A stretch of 64,000 nt of DNA, from positions 124,001 through 188,000 of the forward strand of contig JAFAYL010000013.1 in the NCBI GenBank assembly GCA_019240405.1, read 5' to 3'. This DNA comes from Acidobacteriaceae bacterium (GTDB lineage: Bacteria > Acidobacteriota > Terriglobia > Bryobacterales > Bryobacteraceae). The first letter of the stretch is position 1. The number at the start of each line of letters is the position of its first letter. Positions 9,068 through 18,126 of this stretch are shown here, one piece after another. The position numbers and the translations under genes are program-made. Below the pieces are notes generated by a model. It had not been told where the DNA came from and made no database searches. It was given only the letters and a program-made list of their open reading frames with translations.

Positions 9068-11662
9068 ATGCGTGTCGCCTGCCCGGGCCTCTCGCGCCGG
9101 CTTGAGGAAGCTTGCTTCGAGAATAAGGCAACTCTAGTTACTCCGTCCCCGCTCGTCGCCGCGGTGGCGGCTCAACAATTCTCCGCACATCGGCTCCAAT
9201 CCGGCCTAAGTAGTTGGGAGCGGCCAGCGATCTTTAGCATCGAAGCGTGGCTCGCGGCGTCTTGGCACGAGGCTCGATACAACTCACCAGAGATTCCGAC
9301 ACTGCTTTCACCGGCCCAGGAACGTGTTCTATGGCAAACCATAATTCAGGCGGAGCATCCGGATCTTTTTGACCTGAGCGCCACCGCGCGCCTGGCACGC
9401 CGCTCCGCACAACTGCTTGCCGAGTATCACATCCCTTCGGAGGGCGAGTTCTGGAATGACAATCTGGATGCGCAGGAATTCCAACAGTGGAATCGGGCGT
9501 TTCGACGCAAGTGTCGCGATGAAGGCTGGATCACACGGGCGGATCTTTGGGCGCTGCTTCCACAGTGGGTGGGCACGGGTCATTCTCCCCCGAAGCAGAC
9601 GATTTTTGCCGGATTCACGACTTCCACTCCGGCTATGCAGCAACTGAAACACGCATTGGGAGAGCTTGCAATTACAGAGCCGCTGCGTGGCCAAGAACCG
9701 GGAATCGCCGCAGCCCGGTCGTGTACAGATTTAGCAGAAGAGATCGAGTTCGCCGCGCGTTGGGCGCGGACGAGGTTCGAAGCACAGCCCTCGAGTTCGA
9801 TCGGTATTTTCGTTCCAGATCTTGCAGCCAATCGATCGCTTATTGAACGAACATTCCGGCGAGTTTTTTATCCGTCTAGCGCTCTCTCAGCAACGAACGG
9901 GCAGAGCGGCGTGTTTCACATCAGCGCCGGTGCACCGCTCAGGGATCAGCCCGTTATCGCTGCGGCTCTGCTCTTGCTTGAACTGGCGCGTCCGCGCATT
10001 CATCATGCGGATGCGTGCTCGATTCTTCGAAGTCCTTACATAAAGGGCGCCGCTTCCGAACGCAGTGCGCGGGCGCTAGCCGATATTGAGCTGAGAAAAC
10101 TGCGGGAGATCGACGTCTCTCTGCGGCAAGTGGAATGGGCTTCAAGAAATTGTGCGCTACTCAGTCAGATGTGGCCGGATGCGCGCCGAATCGCACGAAA
10201 GCGACCTGATCATCTTGACCTTGCCGCGTGGAGCGAATTCATCGCGGCTCTGATCGAGGCGCTAGGCTGGCCAGGCGACGCGGACCTTAGTGTTGAAGAA
10301 CAAGGGCTCGTTGAGACCTGGAAAGACGCGCTCTCTTCTTTAATTGCTCTAGGCATGGTTGCCGGGCGAGTGTCGTATGCTACGGCACTTACTCACTTAA
10401 AGAGCATTCTCGCGGAGCCCGGCTATTGCACCGGTGATTGGTTTTCGCCAGTCCAGATACTAGACTCGCGAGATGCCCCGAGCCTCGAATTCGATTACGC
10501 ATGTCTGACGGGGCTCTCGGATGAGACGTGGCCGCCTCCCCCGAATTTATCCGCGCTCGTGCCTTTACAACTGCAACGTGCACACGGGGTTCCGGGCAGT
10601 TCGTTGGAGAGCGCGCGGCGAGAGCGCGAGCGCAGGACTGCTGCGTTATTCTCAACCGCGCCCGTTCTTGCGGTGACATATTCAGGGCGGCTGTCGCCCG
10701 CTGCTGAAGGCTTTTGCGATAAACACGCAGGTAATGATCTGGCCTCGTGGCCGGGAAAATTGCCGAGGCAGTCTTACGCCCGGACACAGCTCGATGAAAT
10801 TGAGGATTTCAAAGCGCCCCCATATCAATCGACCGGAGAAACGCGCGGCGGAACCTCCCTGATCAAGGCGCAATCGTTGTGCTCATTTCGCGCCTTCGCT
10901 CAAAAGCGTCTTAATGCCAACCCGCTCGAGGACGCTTGTTTCGGCTTCGATGCGCGAGATCGTGGAACGTTTCTTCATGAGGCGCTACGGTATGTCTGGG
11001 AGCAGCTTCAAACTCAGGCTCGGTTGCGTGACACTTCGCCCGATGAACTCAGGACGCTTGTTCGTGAGGCAGTGACTCGCGCCGTCAATCGCGATCAGGG
11101 CAGCGCATTTCATGAGCAGAACAGTCTGGCTGAGCGAGAGCGACTAGAGAATCTGATTCTCGATTGGCTTTTGCTCGAGGCTGCCAGAAAGCAGCCATTC
11201 GCCGTCGAAATGACCGAATTAAAGCGCAACATGCAAATCGCCGGACTCGATCTCAGCATCCGCATGGACCGAATTGATCGTCTGAGAAACAACAAGCTGA
11301 TTCTTCTCGATTACAAAAGCGGCGAAGCGAAGCGAGCACAACTGGAGGGCGAACGCCCTAGTGAACCGCAATTGCTGATGTATGCTGCCGCGCTTGGTGA
11401 AGATGTGGAGGGCATTTTCTTTGGGCAGTTGAAGCCTCGCGACCTGCGCGCCGTTGGCTTTTCTTGCCGGGAACACTTTTCTGATAGAACAGCCGAAGTC
11501 AAAGTCAATTGGCATTCATTCCTCCAGGAATCCCGGCAGAACATCGAACGGATCGCTCGCGCTTTCCTGGAGGGCTACGCCGCTCGGGATCCGATCAAAG
11601 GAGCATGCGAGTTCTGCGGCGCAAAAGCGTTTTGCCGGATCGGGGAGCAACGCAAGACTTGA
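9068..11662 (+). CDS. addB: AddB-like subunit: PD-(D/E)XK nuclease with iron-sulfur cysteines
   Basis: An 864-residue protein, shorter than typical AddB (about 1,150). The C-terminal RecB-like nuclease carries GTFLHEAL, MDRIDRL and the catalytic LLDYKSG (Asp748, Lys750). Four cysteines follow the AddB/AdnA iron-sulfur pattern: one near residue 605 (LCSFRAF) and CEFCGAKAFC near 847-856 (spacing CxxCx5C). No clear Walker A was seen at the N terminus, as expected for a helicase-dead AddB. It works with the next gene, an AddA, to resect double-strand breaks for RecA loading. Its stop overlaps the addA start. The gene also fits the generic label PD-(D/E)XK nuclease family protein. Confidence 0.85.
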   Translation: MRVACPGLSRRLEEACFENKATLVTPSPLVAAVAAQQFSAHRLQSGLSSWERPAIFSIEAWLAASWHEARYNSPEIPTLLSPAQERVLWQTIIQAEHPDLFDLSATARLARRSAQLLAEYHIPSEGEFWNDNLDAQEFQQWNRAFRRKCRDEGWITRADLWALLPQWVGTGHSPPKQTIFAGFTTSTPAMQQLKHALGELAITEPLRGQEPGIAAARSCTDLAEEIEFAARWARTRFEAQPSSSIGIFVPDLAANRSLIERTFRRVFYPSSALSATNGQSGVFHISAGAPLRDQPVIAAALLLLELARPRIHHADACSILRSPYIKGAASERSARALADIELRKLREIDVSLRQVEWASRNCALLSQMWPDARRIARKRPDHLDLAAWSEFIAALIEALGWPGDADLSVEEQGLVETWKDALSSLIALGMVAGRVSYATALTHLKSILAEPGYCTGDWFSPVQILDSRDAPSLEFDYACLTGLSDETWPPPPNLSALVPLQLQRAHGVPGSSLESARRERERRTAALFSTAPVLAVTYSGRLSPAAEGFCDKHAGNDLASWPGKLPRQSYARTQLDEIEDFKAPPYQSTGETRGGTSLIKAQSLCSFRAFAQKRLNANPLEDACFGFDARDRGTFLHEALRYVWEQLQTQARLRDTSPDELRTLVREAVTRAVNRDQGSAFHEQNSLAERERLENLILDWLLLEAARKQPFAVEMTELKRNMQIAGLDLSIRMDRIDRLRNNKLILLDYKSGEAKRAQLEGERPSEPQLLMYAAALGEDVEGIFFGQLKPRDLRAVGFSCREHFSDRTAEVKVNWHSFLQESRQNIERIARAFLEGYAARDPIKGACEFCGAKAFCRIGEQRKT

Positions 11663-14610
11663 CGCAGCAAAAACGAGTGACCGTTACCGAAATCGAGGTT
11701 TCTGACCAAGTAACGCGAAAGGAAGCTCTTGATCCACATCGCTCGTTTATCGTCGAAGCGCCAGCCGGTTCCGGCAAAACGGGTCTTCTGATACAGCGCT
11801 ACTTGTCTCTGCTTGGCAACGTCGAGCGCCCGGAAACAGTCGTCGCCATGACGTTCACGCGGAAAGCCGCGGCCGAAATAAAGCAGCGCGTAATCGAAGC
11901 ACTCGAAAGGGCAATTCGCAACGATACCGTTCAAACCGAGTATGAACGCATAACGCGTGAGCTGGCGCAAGCTGCTTTGCGAAAACATCCGGATCTGGTT
12001 TCGGAGCCGTCGCGATTGCAGATTGAAACAATCGATGCACTATGCGCAATGCTTGCTCGTCAGATGCCGATTGTGTCGCGCTTTGGTGGTTTTGCGGAGG
12101 TTCGAGAGGGCCCAGTTGAACTGTATCATCTTGCCACTCGCCGGGCGCTAAATGAACTTGCGGGGTCCGATGAAGCATCGGGCGCGCTATTTCGACGGAT
12201 CTCGCTTCACTTCGACAACAACATCTCAGGCCTGGAGAATCAAATTGCCCGCATGCTGGAGCGGCGCGACCAATGGCATGAAGCAGACCTGAGTTCGGAA
12301 ACGGATCAGTTGGTTTTAGATTTTCAGGCGCTCCTCAGCGCTGCTGAACAGAAGCTGGCGGACGTGTTTCGCGAGCACGGCCAGGTAGATTTCACGGAGG
12401 TGAGCCGGGCCGCGATTCGCGCTCTGGGCACGGCCGATCAACCAACGGACCTTCTCTACTCGCTCGATTATCGCATCGAGCATTTGCTCGTTGACGAATT
12501 TCAAGACACATCAAAGGCGCAGTATGAGCTTTTGAAGGCGTTGACGGAACAGTGGTCAGAAGGTGATGGTCACACTCTATTTCTGGTGGGCGATCCATTG
12601 CAAAGCATTTACGGCTTCCGCGATGCCGAAGTCTCACTGTTTCTGAAATGCTTGGATCGCGAACGATTTGAATCGGTTCCGCTCACGCCTCTGCGGCTGA
12701 CGACTAATTTCCGTTCGACTCCGGAGATTGTCGATTGGACACAAAGCGCTTTCGGCCCGATCATGTCGGTAGATGACACGGCGCACGGCGGAGTAAAGCT
12801 ACGGAGTTCGTGCGCGTCTAGATCAGCGATCGGCAATTGTCCACGAGTCATTCCCTTTATTGAAGACTGTGAGAGGGAGACGCTTGAAGTAGTGCAGCTG
12901 GCGAAGCCGGCGCGGCTTCAAGGCTCGGTCGCGATTCTTGTCCGAAGCCGAACGCATCTGAAAGATATTCTGCCGGCGCTTCGCCGCGAGAACATACCGT
13001 ATGAAGCCCTGGAGATCGATGAGCTCAAGGAAGAGCAGCATATTCGCGATCTGATTTCTCTCGCCCGCGCCATACTCCATCCCGGCGATCGACTTTCATG
13101 GCTCGCTTGCTTGCGAGCTCCTTGGTGCGGAGCTACACTCGCCGACTTATCTGCACTCGCTGAAAGCGAGCCCAATCGAACGATACTCGAGTTGTTATCT
13201 GATCCGGAACGCATTGCGGCGCTTTCACCCGACGGCAGAAACAGAGTTTTGCGGGCGCAGGCGATTCTGTATAGCGCCGTTCAGAATGCGGGGCGCGTCC
13301 CGCTCCGTGACTTACTGGAGCAGACATGGATGGACTTAGGCGGCCCTGCGGTATTGGAGGGGAACTGGCAGGCCGAAGATGTCGATACGTTCTTAGACGT
13401 TGTTGAGGAATTCGAAACCGCGGGGATTATTCGCGATTTCAGCCTGCTCGAAGAACGGCTCGAATCCTTGTATGCGAAACCAGCGAGTGGCGAAAATTTC
13501 GTGCAGGTATTGACGATCCATCGAGCTAAAGGCCTTGAATTTGATACCGTCATCATGCCGCAACTCGACGCGCCGCCCAAGCCCAAAGATAAGGAACTGC
13601 TGATCTGGTCGGAGCATGAAATCGCGGCACAGCCGCAAAAGCGCCAAACCGACGCTCGTTATCAGCGCGTCTGGGACTACCTAAAAGAGAAGGAAAAGCA
13701 CGAGGCGAAACGCCTCTTTTATGTTGGAGTGACCAGGGCGAAAAATCAGTTGTTCCTGCTCGGAAACGTGAAGGTGAACAACGATTGCACTGGATGTAAA
13801 AAACCCCAGATCAATGCATTCTTGGGAATGATATGGAACAGCGTCGAGCGACTCTTCGAAACGGAGTTTAGAAGCCGGGAACCCGAACAGCAAGATCTAT
13901 TCGCGAACCAGTCTCCGCCGCCGAGAACGAATTTGTGGCGCTTACCGGCAAACTGGCGAAGCCCGCGGCTTGATCTCTCAGTGAGATGGGAGCCTGAATT
14001 CCGGACCGCGGCTGCATCCGCGCGCAGAATTACTTACGAATGGGTAAGCGATAGGAGCCGGCATGTTGGCACAATTGTTCACGAGTTACTGAAGCGAATT
14101 GCGGGGGACGGGTTCGCCGTTTGGAATACGGAACGCCTGACTGCGTTCGCGCCGACGATCAAATCGGAATTATTGCGTCTCGGGGTGTCCTCTTCCGAAG
14201 AGCCGCACGCGTCCGTTCAAGTTTTCCGCGCGATTAGCAACACACTTCGGAGTGAACGAGGCCGTTGGATTCTGCACGCGCACACCGAAGCACGTTCCGA
14301 ATGGCCGGTATCGGGACGTATCAAAGACGAGTTGATCAGCGGAACTGTCGACCGCGCATTTCGCGACGAACAGGGGCGGTTATGGATTGTGGACTTCAAG
14401 ACCAGCGAACACGCGGGCGGACGTCTTGAGTCGTTTCTGAACGAGGAGCAACGGCGTTACCGCGACCAGCTCGAAAATTACGCAACACTCATTTCGCGTT
14501 TTGCCGCTGGACCGATTCTGCTGGGCCTGTATTTCCCGCTTCTCGATGGCTGGCGTGAGTGGCGCTTCGAAGAGGAAGTAGCGATTCCGAGCAATTACAC
14601 TGGTTCGTAA
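11659..14610 (+). CDS. addA: AddA-like UvrD-family helicase-nuclease
   Basis: A superfamily 1A helicase of 983 residues from the chosen TTG at 11659, which overlaps the addB stop as TTGA. A GTG at 11677 is an equally good start; an upstream frame exists but lies inside addB. The helicase motifs are complete: EAPAGSGKT (Walker A), AMTFTRKAAAEIKQRV (Ia), LLVDEFQDT (II), LVGDPLQSIYGFRD (III), LTTNFRST (IV), VLTIHRAKGLEFD (V) and RLFYVGVTRAKN (VI). The C-terminal nuclease has GTIVHELL, ISGTVDRAF, the catalytic IVDFKTSE and YRDQLENYA. AddA and AddB together would unwind and trim broken DNA ends. Confidence 0.9.
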   Translation: MTQQKRVTVTEIEVSDQVTRKEALDPHRSFIVEAPAGSGKTGLLIQRYLSLLGNVERPETVVAMTFTRKAAAEIKQRVIEALERAIRNDTVQTEYERITRELAQAALRKHPDLVSEPSRLQIETIDALCAMLARQMPIVSRFGGFAEVREGPVELYHLATRRALNELAGSDEASGALFRRISLHFDNNISGLENQIARMLERRDQWHEADLSSETDQLVLDFQALLSAAEQKLADVFREHGQVDFTEVSRAAIRALGTADQPTDLLYSLDYRIEHLLVDEFQDTSKAQYELLKALTEQWSEGDGHTLFLVGDPLQSIYGFRDAEVSLFLKCLDRERFESVPLTPLRLTTNFRSTPEIVDWTQSAFGPIMSVDDTAHGGVKLRSSCASRSAIGNCPRVIPFIEDCERETLEVVQLAKPARLQGSVAILVRSRTHLKDILPALRRENIPYEALEIDELKEEQHIRDLISLARAILHPGDRLSWLACLRAPWCGATLADLSALAESEPNRTILELLSDPERIAALSPDGRNRVLRAQAILYSAVQNAGRVPLRDLLEQTWMDLGGPAVLEGNWQAEDVDTFLDVVEEFETAGIIRDFSLLEERLESLYAKPASGENFVQVLTIHRAKGLEFDTVIMPQLDAPPKPKDKELLIWSEHEIAAQPQKRQTDARYQRVWDYLKEKEKHEAKRLFYVGVTRAKNQLFLLGNVKVNNDCTGCKKPQINAFLGMIWNSVERLFETEFRSREPEQQDLFANQSPPPRTNLWRLPANWRSPRLDLSVRWEPEFRTAAASARRITYEWVSDRSRHVGTIVHELLKRIAGDGFAVWNTERLTAFAPTIKSELLRLGVSSSEEPHASVQVFRAISNTLRSERGRWILHAHTEARSEWPVSGRIKDELISGTVDRAFRDEQGRLWIVDFKTSEHAGGRLESFLNEEQRRYRDQLENYATLISRFAAGPILLGLYFPLLDGWREWRFEEEVAIPSNYTGS

Positions 14611-15644
14611 TGGCGGCCAGGCTCACTGCCAATACGAAAGCCGGGGGTTGCGCATCCAAATTGAGCCCCAAGATTCTGGATCGCGCCCTGAAATCTGTTC
14701 CACATGTAACGAATGAAAATGTGCTGGTCGGCTATGAAACCGCTGACGATGCCGGCGTTTACGATTTGACGGGCGTAAGCGGAAGGCCGCTTGCGATGGT
14801 GCAGACCGTCGATTTCTTTACCCCGATTGTTGACGATCCCTACACGTTTGGCGGCATTGCCGCGGCGAATGCCTTGAGTGACATCTATGCCATGGGTGCA
14901 CGGCCTGTCACCGCGCTATCCCTGGTTGTGTTTCCGGGCAAGGGCGAGATCGAGGATTTGGAATCGATTCTCAAAGGCGGCGCGGAGAAGATCCGTGAAG
15001 CTGATTGTGTGATTCTCGGCGGCCACAGCATTTCGGAAGACGAAGTGAAGTTTGGGTACGCGATTACTGGCCTGATCGATCCCGGCCGAATTCTGACCAA
15101 CGCGGGTGCAAAGCCTGGCGATGTGCTCGTTTTTACGAAACGAATTGGAACGGGAGTGATTTCGACGGCCCTCAAGGCTGGTTTTGCGAAACGAACCCAT
15201 TTAGAGACATCGGTTGAGCAGATGCTGACCCTCAATCGGGATATTTGCGAAGCGATGCTTTCGCTAGATGTTAACGGGTGCACCGATGTAACTGGTTTTG
15301 GCCTGCTTGGGCATGCGCGGGAAATGGCACTAGCGAGCGGGGTCACGCTGGAAATTTCGGCGAGTTCCGTCCGGTTTTTGCCCGGCGCGATTGAATATTC
15401 CCAAGCTCGGGCCCACTCCGGCGGGCTACAGAACAATCGCGAGTTTGTGGAAAGCTGCGTTCTCATGCCGCCGGGAATTCCTGACGAGATTGAAGCGCTG
15501 TTGTACGATCCGCAAACCTCCGGCGGGCTGCTGATATCCCTCGGCGAAGAAGATGCAAAGACGCTTCTCGAAGCACGACCGGAGGCGTATGTGATCGGAA
15601 GGGTGCTGAATTACGAAACGAAGCCAATTCAGGTGAAAGCGTGA
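14610..15644 (+). CDS. selD: selenide, water dikinase
   Basis: A 344-residue ATP-dependent enzyme that makes selenophosphate, the selenium donor for selenocysteine tRNA and for 2-selenouridine tRNA. The start ATG at 14610 overlaps the addA stop (TAATG). The N-terminal catalytic loop reads GGCASK, with Cys14 at the position held by Cys or Sec in SelD and Lys17 following; the second, non-essential cysteine seen in E. coli is Ser here. Later motifs include ETADDAGVY (Asp-rich ATP-binding), VDFFTPIVDDPYTFG, GAKPGDVLVFTK, TDVTGFGLLGHAREM and DPQTSGGLL. No SelA, SelB, selenocysteine tRNA or SelU is visible in this window, so the downstream use of selenophosphate is unknown. Confidence 0.95.
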   Translation: MAARLTANTKAGGCASKLSPKILDRALKSVPHVTNENVLVGYETADDAGVYDLTGVSGRPLAMVQTVDFFTPIVDDPYTFGGIAAANALSDIYAMGARPVTALSLVVFPGKGEIEDLESILKGGAEKIREADCVILGGHSISEDEVKFGYAITGLIDPGRILTNAGAKPGDVLVFTKRIGTGVISTALKAGFAKRTHLETSVEQMLTLNRDICEAMLSLDVNGCTDVTGFGLLGHAREMALASGVTLEISASSVRFLPGAIEYSQARAHSGGLQNNREFVESCVLMPPGIPDEIEALLYDPQTSGGLLISLGEEDAKTLLEARPEAYVIGRVLNYETKPIQVKA

Positions 15645-16348
15645 TTGAAAAAACTAATCCACTGATTATCGCGCTGGATGTAGCGAGCGCGACCGAAGCG
15701 CTGGAGCTGGTTGAAAAAATTGGGCCAGCCGCTGATTTCTACAAAATCGGAATGGAGCTTTATGCCGCGGCGGGCATGGATTTCGTTTCTCAACTGGCTT
15801 CGTTTCGCAAAAGAATCTTTCTCGATTTGAAGCTCTATGACATCGGGGAAACTGTCAAACGCGCAACGCGCGTAATTTGCGAAACGAACTCAGTGAGCTT
15901 TTTGACGGTGCATGGGAGCGGACCGATCATGAAAGCTGCGGTGGAGGGACGCGGCGAAAGCGGAACGAAGTTGTTAGGAGTGACGGTTCTGACGAGTTTC
16001 GATGAAGAGGATTTGCGCGATCTCGGTTTTCCGATGGCGGTGAGGGACTTAGTTGAGCTGAGGGTAAGAAAAGCTGTCGAGAGCGGGATGGCTGGGATTG
16101 TTTGTTCGCCTGTTGAAGTTGCGCGGGTTCGAGAAATCGGCGGGCCGGATTTGACAATCGTCGCTCCGGGAGTGCGTTCGAAGGGAGCCGCTCACGGAGA
16201 TCAGAAACGAGTAGCGACTCCCGAAGACGCAATTAAGGACGGCGCGGATTACGTGGTGATCGGACGGCAGGTCACGAGAGCCGCAGATCCACGTGCAGCG
16301 TTCGAAGAAATCTTGGCCGAGATTGGAGCGGTGGCCCAGATTTCTTGA
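15641..16348 (+). CDS. pyrF: orotidine 5'-phosphate decarboxylase
   Basis: A 235-residue TIM-barrel enzyme of pyrimidine synthesis that turns OMP into UMP. The start GTG at 15641 overlaps the selD stop (GTGA). The catalytic motif LDLKLYDIGETVKRA gives the Asp62, Lys64 and Asp67 charged network. The C-terminal phosphate loop is seen in APGVRSKGAAHGDQKR and YVVIGRQVTRA. The N terminus has the usual LIIALDV strand. It is the last gene of the PAP2-addB-addA-selD-pyrF run and is followed by an intrinsic terminator. No other pyrimidine genes are near, so the grouping looks incidental. Confidence 0.95.
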   Translation: MIEKTNPLIIALDVASATEALELVEKIGPAADFYKIGMELYAAAGMDFVSQLASFRKRIFLDLKLYDIGETVKRATRVICETNSVSFLTVHGSGPIMKAAVEGRGESGTKLLGVTVLTSFDEEDLRDLGFPMAVRDLVELRVRKAVESGMAGIVCSPVEVARVREIGGPDLTIVAPGVRSKGAAHGDQKRVATPEDAIKDGADYVVIGRQVTRAADPRAAFEEILAEIGAVAQIS

Positions 16349-16353
16349 GTGTA

Positions 16354-16390
16354 GGGCCGGGCGCATGCCGCGGCCCCCTAGTTATTTTTT
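16354..16390 (+). terminator. intrinsic terminator after pyrF
   Basis: A GC-rich hairpin with outer arms GGGCC (16354-16358) and GGCCC (16372-16376), plus an inner GGC/GCC stem around a GCAT loop. It is followed on the plus strand by a T-rich run, GTTATTTTTT at 16381-16390. It lies 6 bases after the pyrF stop and faces the end of the convergent S53 peptidase gene, whose TAA stop at 16382-16384 is within the T-run. It should end the five-gene plus-strand transcript. Confidence 0.75.
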
Positions 16391-17929
16391 CGGGAGCTGC
16401 TGCAAAATTTTCAGGATGGCTTGACCATTCGGTGAGCCAAGTCCCGTGCAGGGATCCCAACCTTTAGCCGCTTCATACGTGCCGTTACTACCAGAGGTAA
16501 TGTCATTCAGCGCCTTGTGCTGAGCGAGCGTTCCATAAAGGCTTCGGTGAAACCAGCCGAGATTTTTGCCAAGACTCTCATTGAATAGAGCAATCAGCCC
16601 CGCCCAGAGGGGCGCCACAGCGCTCGTTCCTCCGACTACGCCTTCCATCCCATCAACGATGATTGTGTAGCCGGTATAAGGATCAGCAACACCTGCCACG
16701 TCCGGCACACCGCGCCCGGTAGGATTTACGGTTGCCTGGGGAGGGGGAACGTTTACTTTGGCCTGATAAGCCGGCCGAGAAAAATGCGAGCTCACGCCAC
16801 CGCCCGTTGCCCCGCCGCCACTCGTCGAGTCATTCCAGACTGTTTCGGAGAGAATCTTGCCGTTCTGCGCTTCAAGAGTTGTACCGCCGCAACTTAGAAC
16901 CCAAGGGCTCGAGGCGGGGAAATCGACGTGAGCGTTTCCATCCGGCTCTCCGTCGAACGAGCCATTATCACCCGAGGCGACGCAGACGGAAATGCCCAGG
17001 AGTGCCGCGTCGTGAAATGCGGCATTAAATGCATTCATGGCTTGAGGCGTCCACTCCGGTTCCGCGCCTCCCCAACTGATCGAAATCACCGAAGGGTTTC
17101 GAGCCTCATCGTGAATCGCTGCGTTAATAGCATCGAAAAAGCCCTGATCGGTATTCGGCGCAAAGTAGACTGCGAGGCGGGCACCAGGGGCGACGCCGCC
17201 AGCCACCTCGATATCAAGGACAACTTCGCCGTCTGCGGTGTTGGGATCCCCTGTCGGGCTGTTTTGAGCTCCGTCGACGGAGACGGCTGTCGTCGACACG
17301 TCTGGCAGGTCGAGTTGACTCCAATAAGTCTGAAGGTCAGAGTTTTGAAATCCGCCTCCTAATTCAATGAGAGCAATGGTCTGATTCGCGCCGGTGTTCG
17401 TAGGGAAACTGTATAGCTGGGCGACCTGCCGGGGTGTGTAGGCGACGGATGCGGAGGAGCGGGGATGAAATCTGTGATAAGGTTTCGCGATTGGACGCTG
17501 ATCGAATCCCATAACCGCCATAACGCGGCCACGCAAGGAATCGGGAACATATAAAGATCCTTCACGCGTGCGAAGAATTTTGCCTTCGATTTCGGACAGA
17601 GCCAAATCGGCACCGAAAGCACCCGCTATGATTGACAGCGGACCACAGAGGGTGATGGTCCGGGCTGCCGGATTGAGACGCGCGATCGCGAGATGATTCG
17701 CCGATGCGAACTCTTCGACCGCTCGGATGTCAGCAGGGTCCGCGCCATGAAGGTCGCGAAGCTCAGCGCGCGTGAGTTGACGCGAAATGCGATCAGGCTC
17801 AGGCGCGGAGTCTCGCCGATTCAGTATCAAAGTTATCTGAACAATTTCCTTGGGGTTAGGCTCACCAACCACCACCGAGCCCGCTGGGTGGCTACGATGG
17901 CCACCTCGTAGAAGTACACGAGAAGACAT
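16382..17929 (-). CDS. sedolisin / kumamolisin-type S53 serine-carboxyl peptidase
   Basis: A 515-residue protein from the chosen ATG at 17929; a frame extension to 18037 adds a hydrophobic but non-homologous stretch. A pro-domain (about residues 30-165, with LTRAELRDLHGADPADI and VPDSLRGRV) precedes the catalytic domain. The catalytic Glu and Asp are in DGEVVLDIEVAGGVAPGA, the oxyanion Asp in VASGDNGS, and the nucleophile Ser in VGGTSAVAPLWAG. The C-terminal calcium site appears as LNDITSGSNGTYEA and GWDPCTGLGSP. Sedolisins are acid-active endopeptidases released by pro-domain cleavage. No classical signal peptide is evident at the chosen start, so the export route is unclear. Confidence 0.9.
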   Translation of the reverse strand: MSSRVLLRGGHRSHPAGSVVVGEPNPKEIVQITLILNRRDSAPEPDRISRQLTRAELRDLHGADPADIRAVEEFASANHLAIARLNPAARTITLCGPLSIIAGAFGADLALSEIEGKILRTREGSLYVPDSLRGRVMAVMGFDQRPIAKPYHRFHPRSSASVAYTPRQVAQLYSFPTNTGANQTIALIELGGGFQNSDLQTYWSQLDLPDVSTTAVSVDGAQNSPTGDPNTADGEVVLDIEVAGGVAPGARLAVYFAPNTDQGFFDAINAAIHDEARNPSVISISWGGAEPEWTPQAMNAFNAAFHDAALLGISVCVASGDNGSFDGEPDGNAHVDFPASSPWVLSCGGTTLEAQNGKILSETVWNDSTSGGGATGGGVSSHFSRPAYQAKVNVPPPQATVNPTGRGVPDVAGVADPYTGYTIIVDGMEGVVGGTSAVAPLWAGLIALFNESLGKNLGWFHRSLYGTLAQHKALNDITSGSNGTYEAAKGWDPCTGLGSPNGQAILKILQQLPKK

Positions 17930-18126
17930 GAGTGTGAGTTTGCTCCAGGCGAAGAATAGCCGTGTGCGCGCCAGAAACGACTTAAGGTATAGCTTTAATA
18001 ACGTGATGTAACTGATTGAAATAAGACTTCTAGGCAATAAACCATAGAGCGGGCGAGGATTTGTGAATGCGCGGCACCCGGGATTTGACAGGTGGTTTGA
18101 AAGTCTTCAATCTGAATTGAGACAGC

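Noticed and set aside
17929-18037. Longer N terminus for the S53 peptidase, starting at 18037
   Set aside because: The extra 36 residues have no likeness to sedolisin pro-domains or a normal signal peptide; the ATG at 17929 fits better.
18085-18113. TTGACA upstream of the MscS gene as a promoter
   Set aside because: The -35 is perfect, but no acceptable -10 lies at 16-18 bases; the best is CAATCT.
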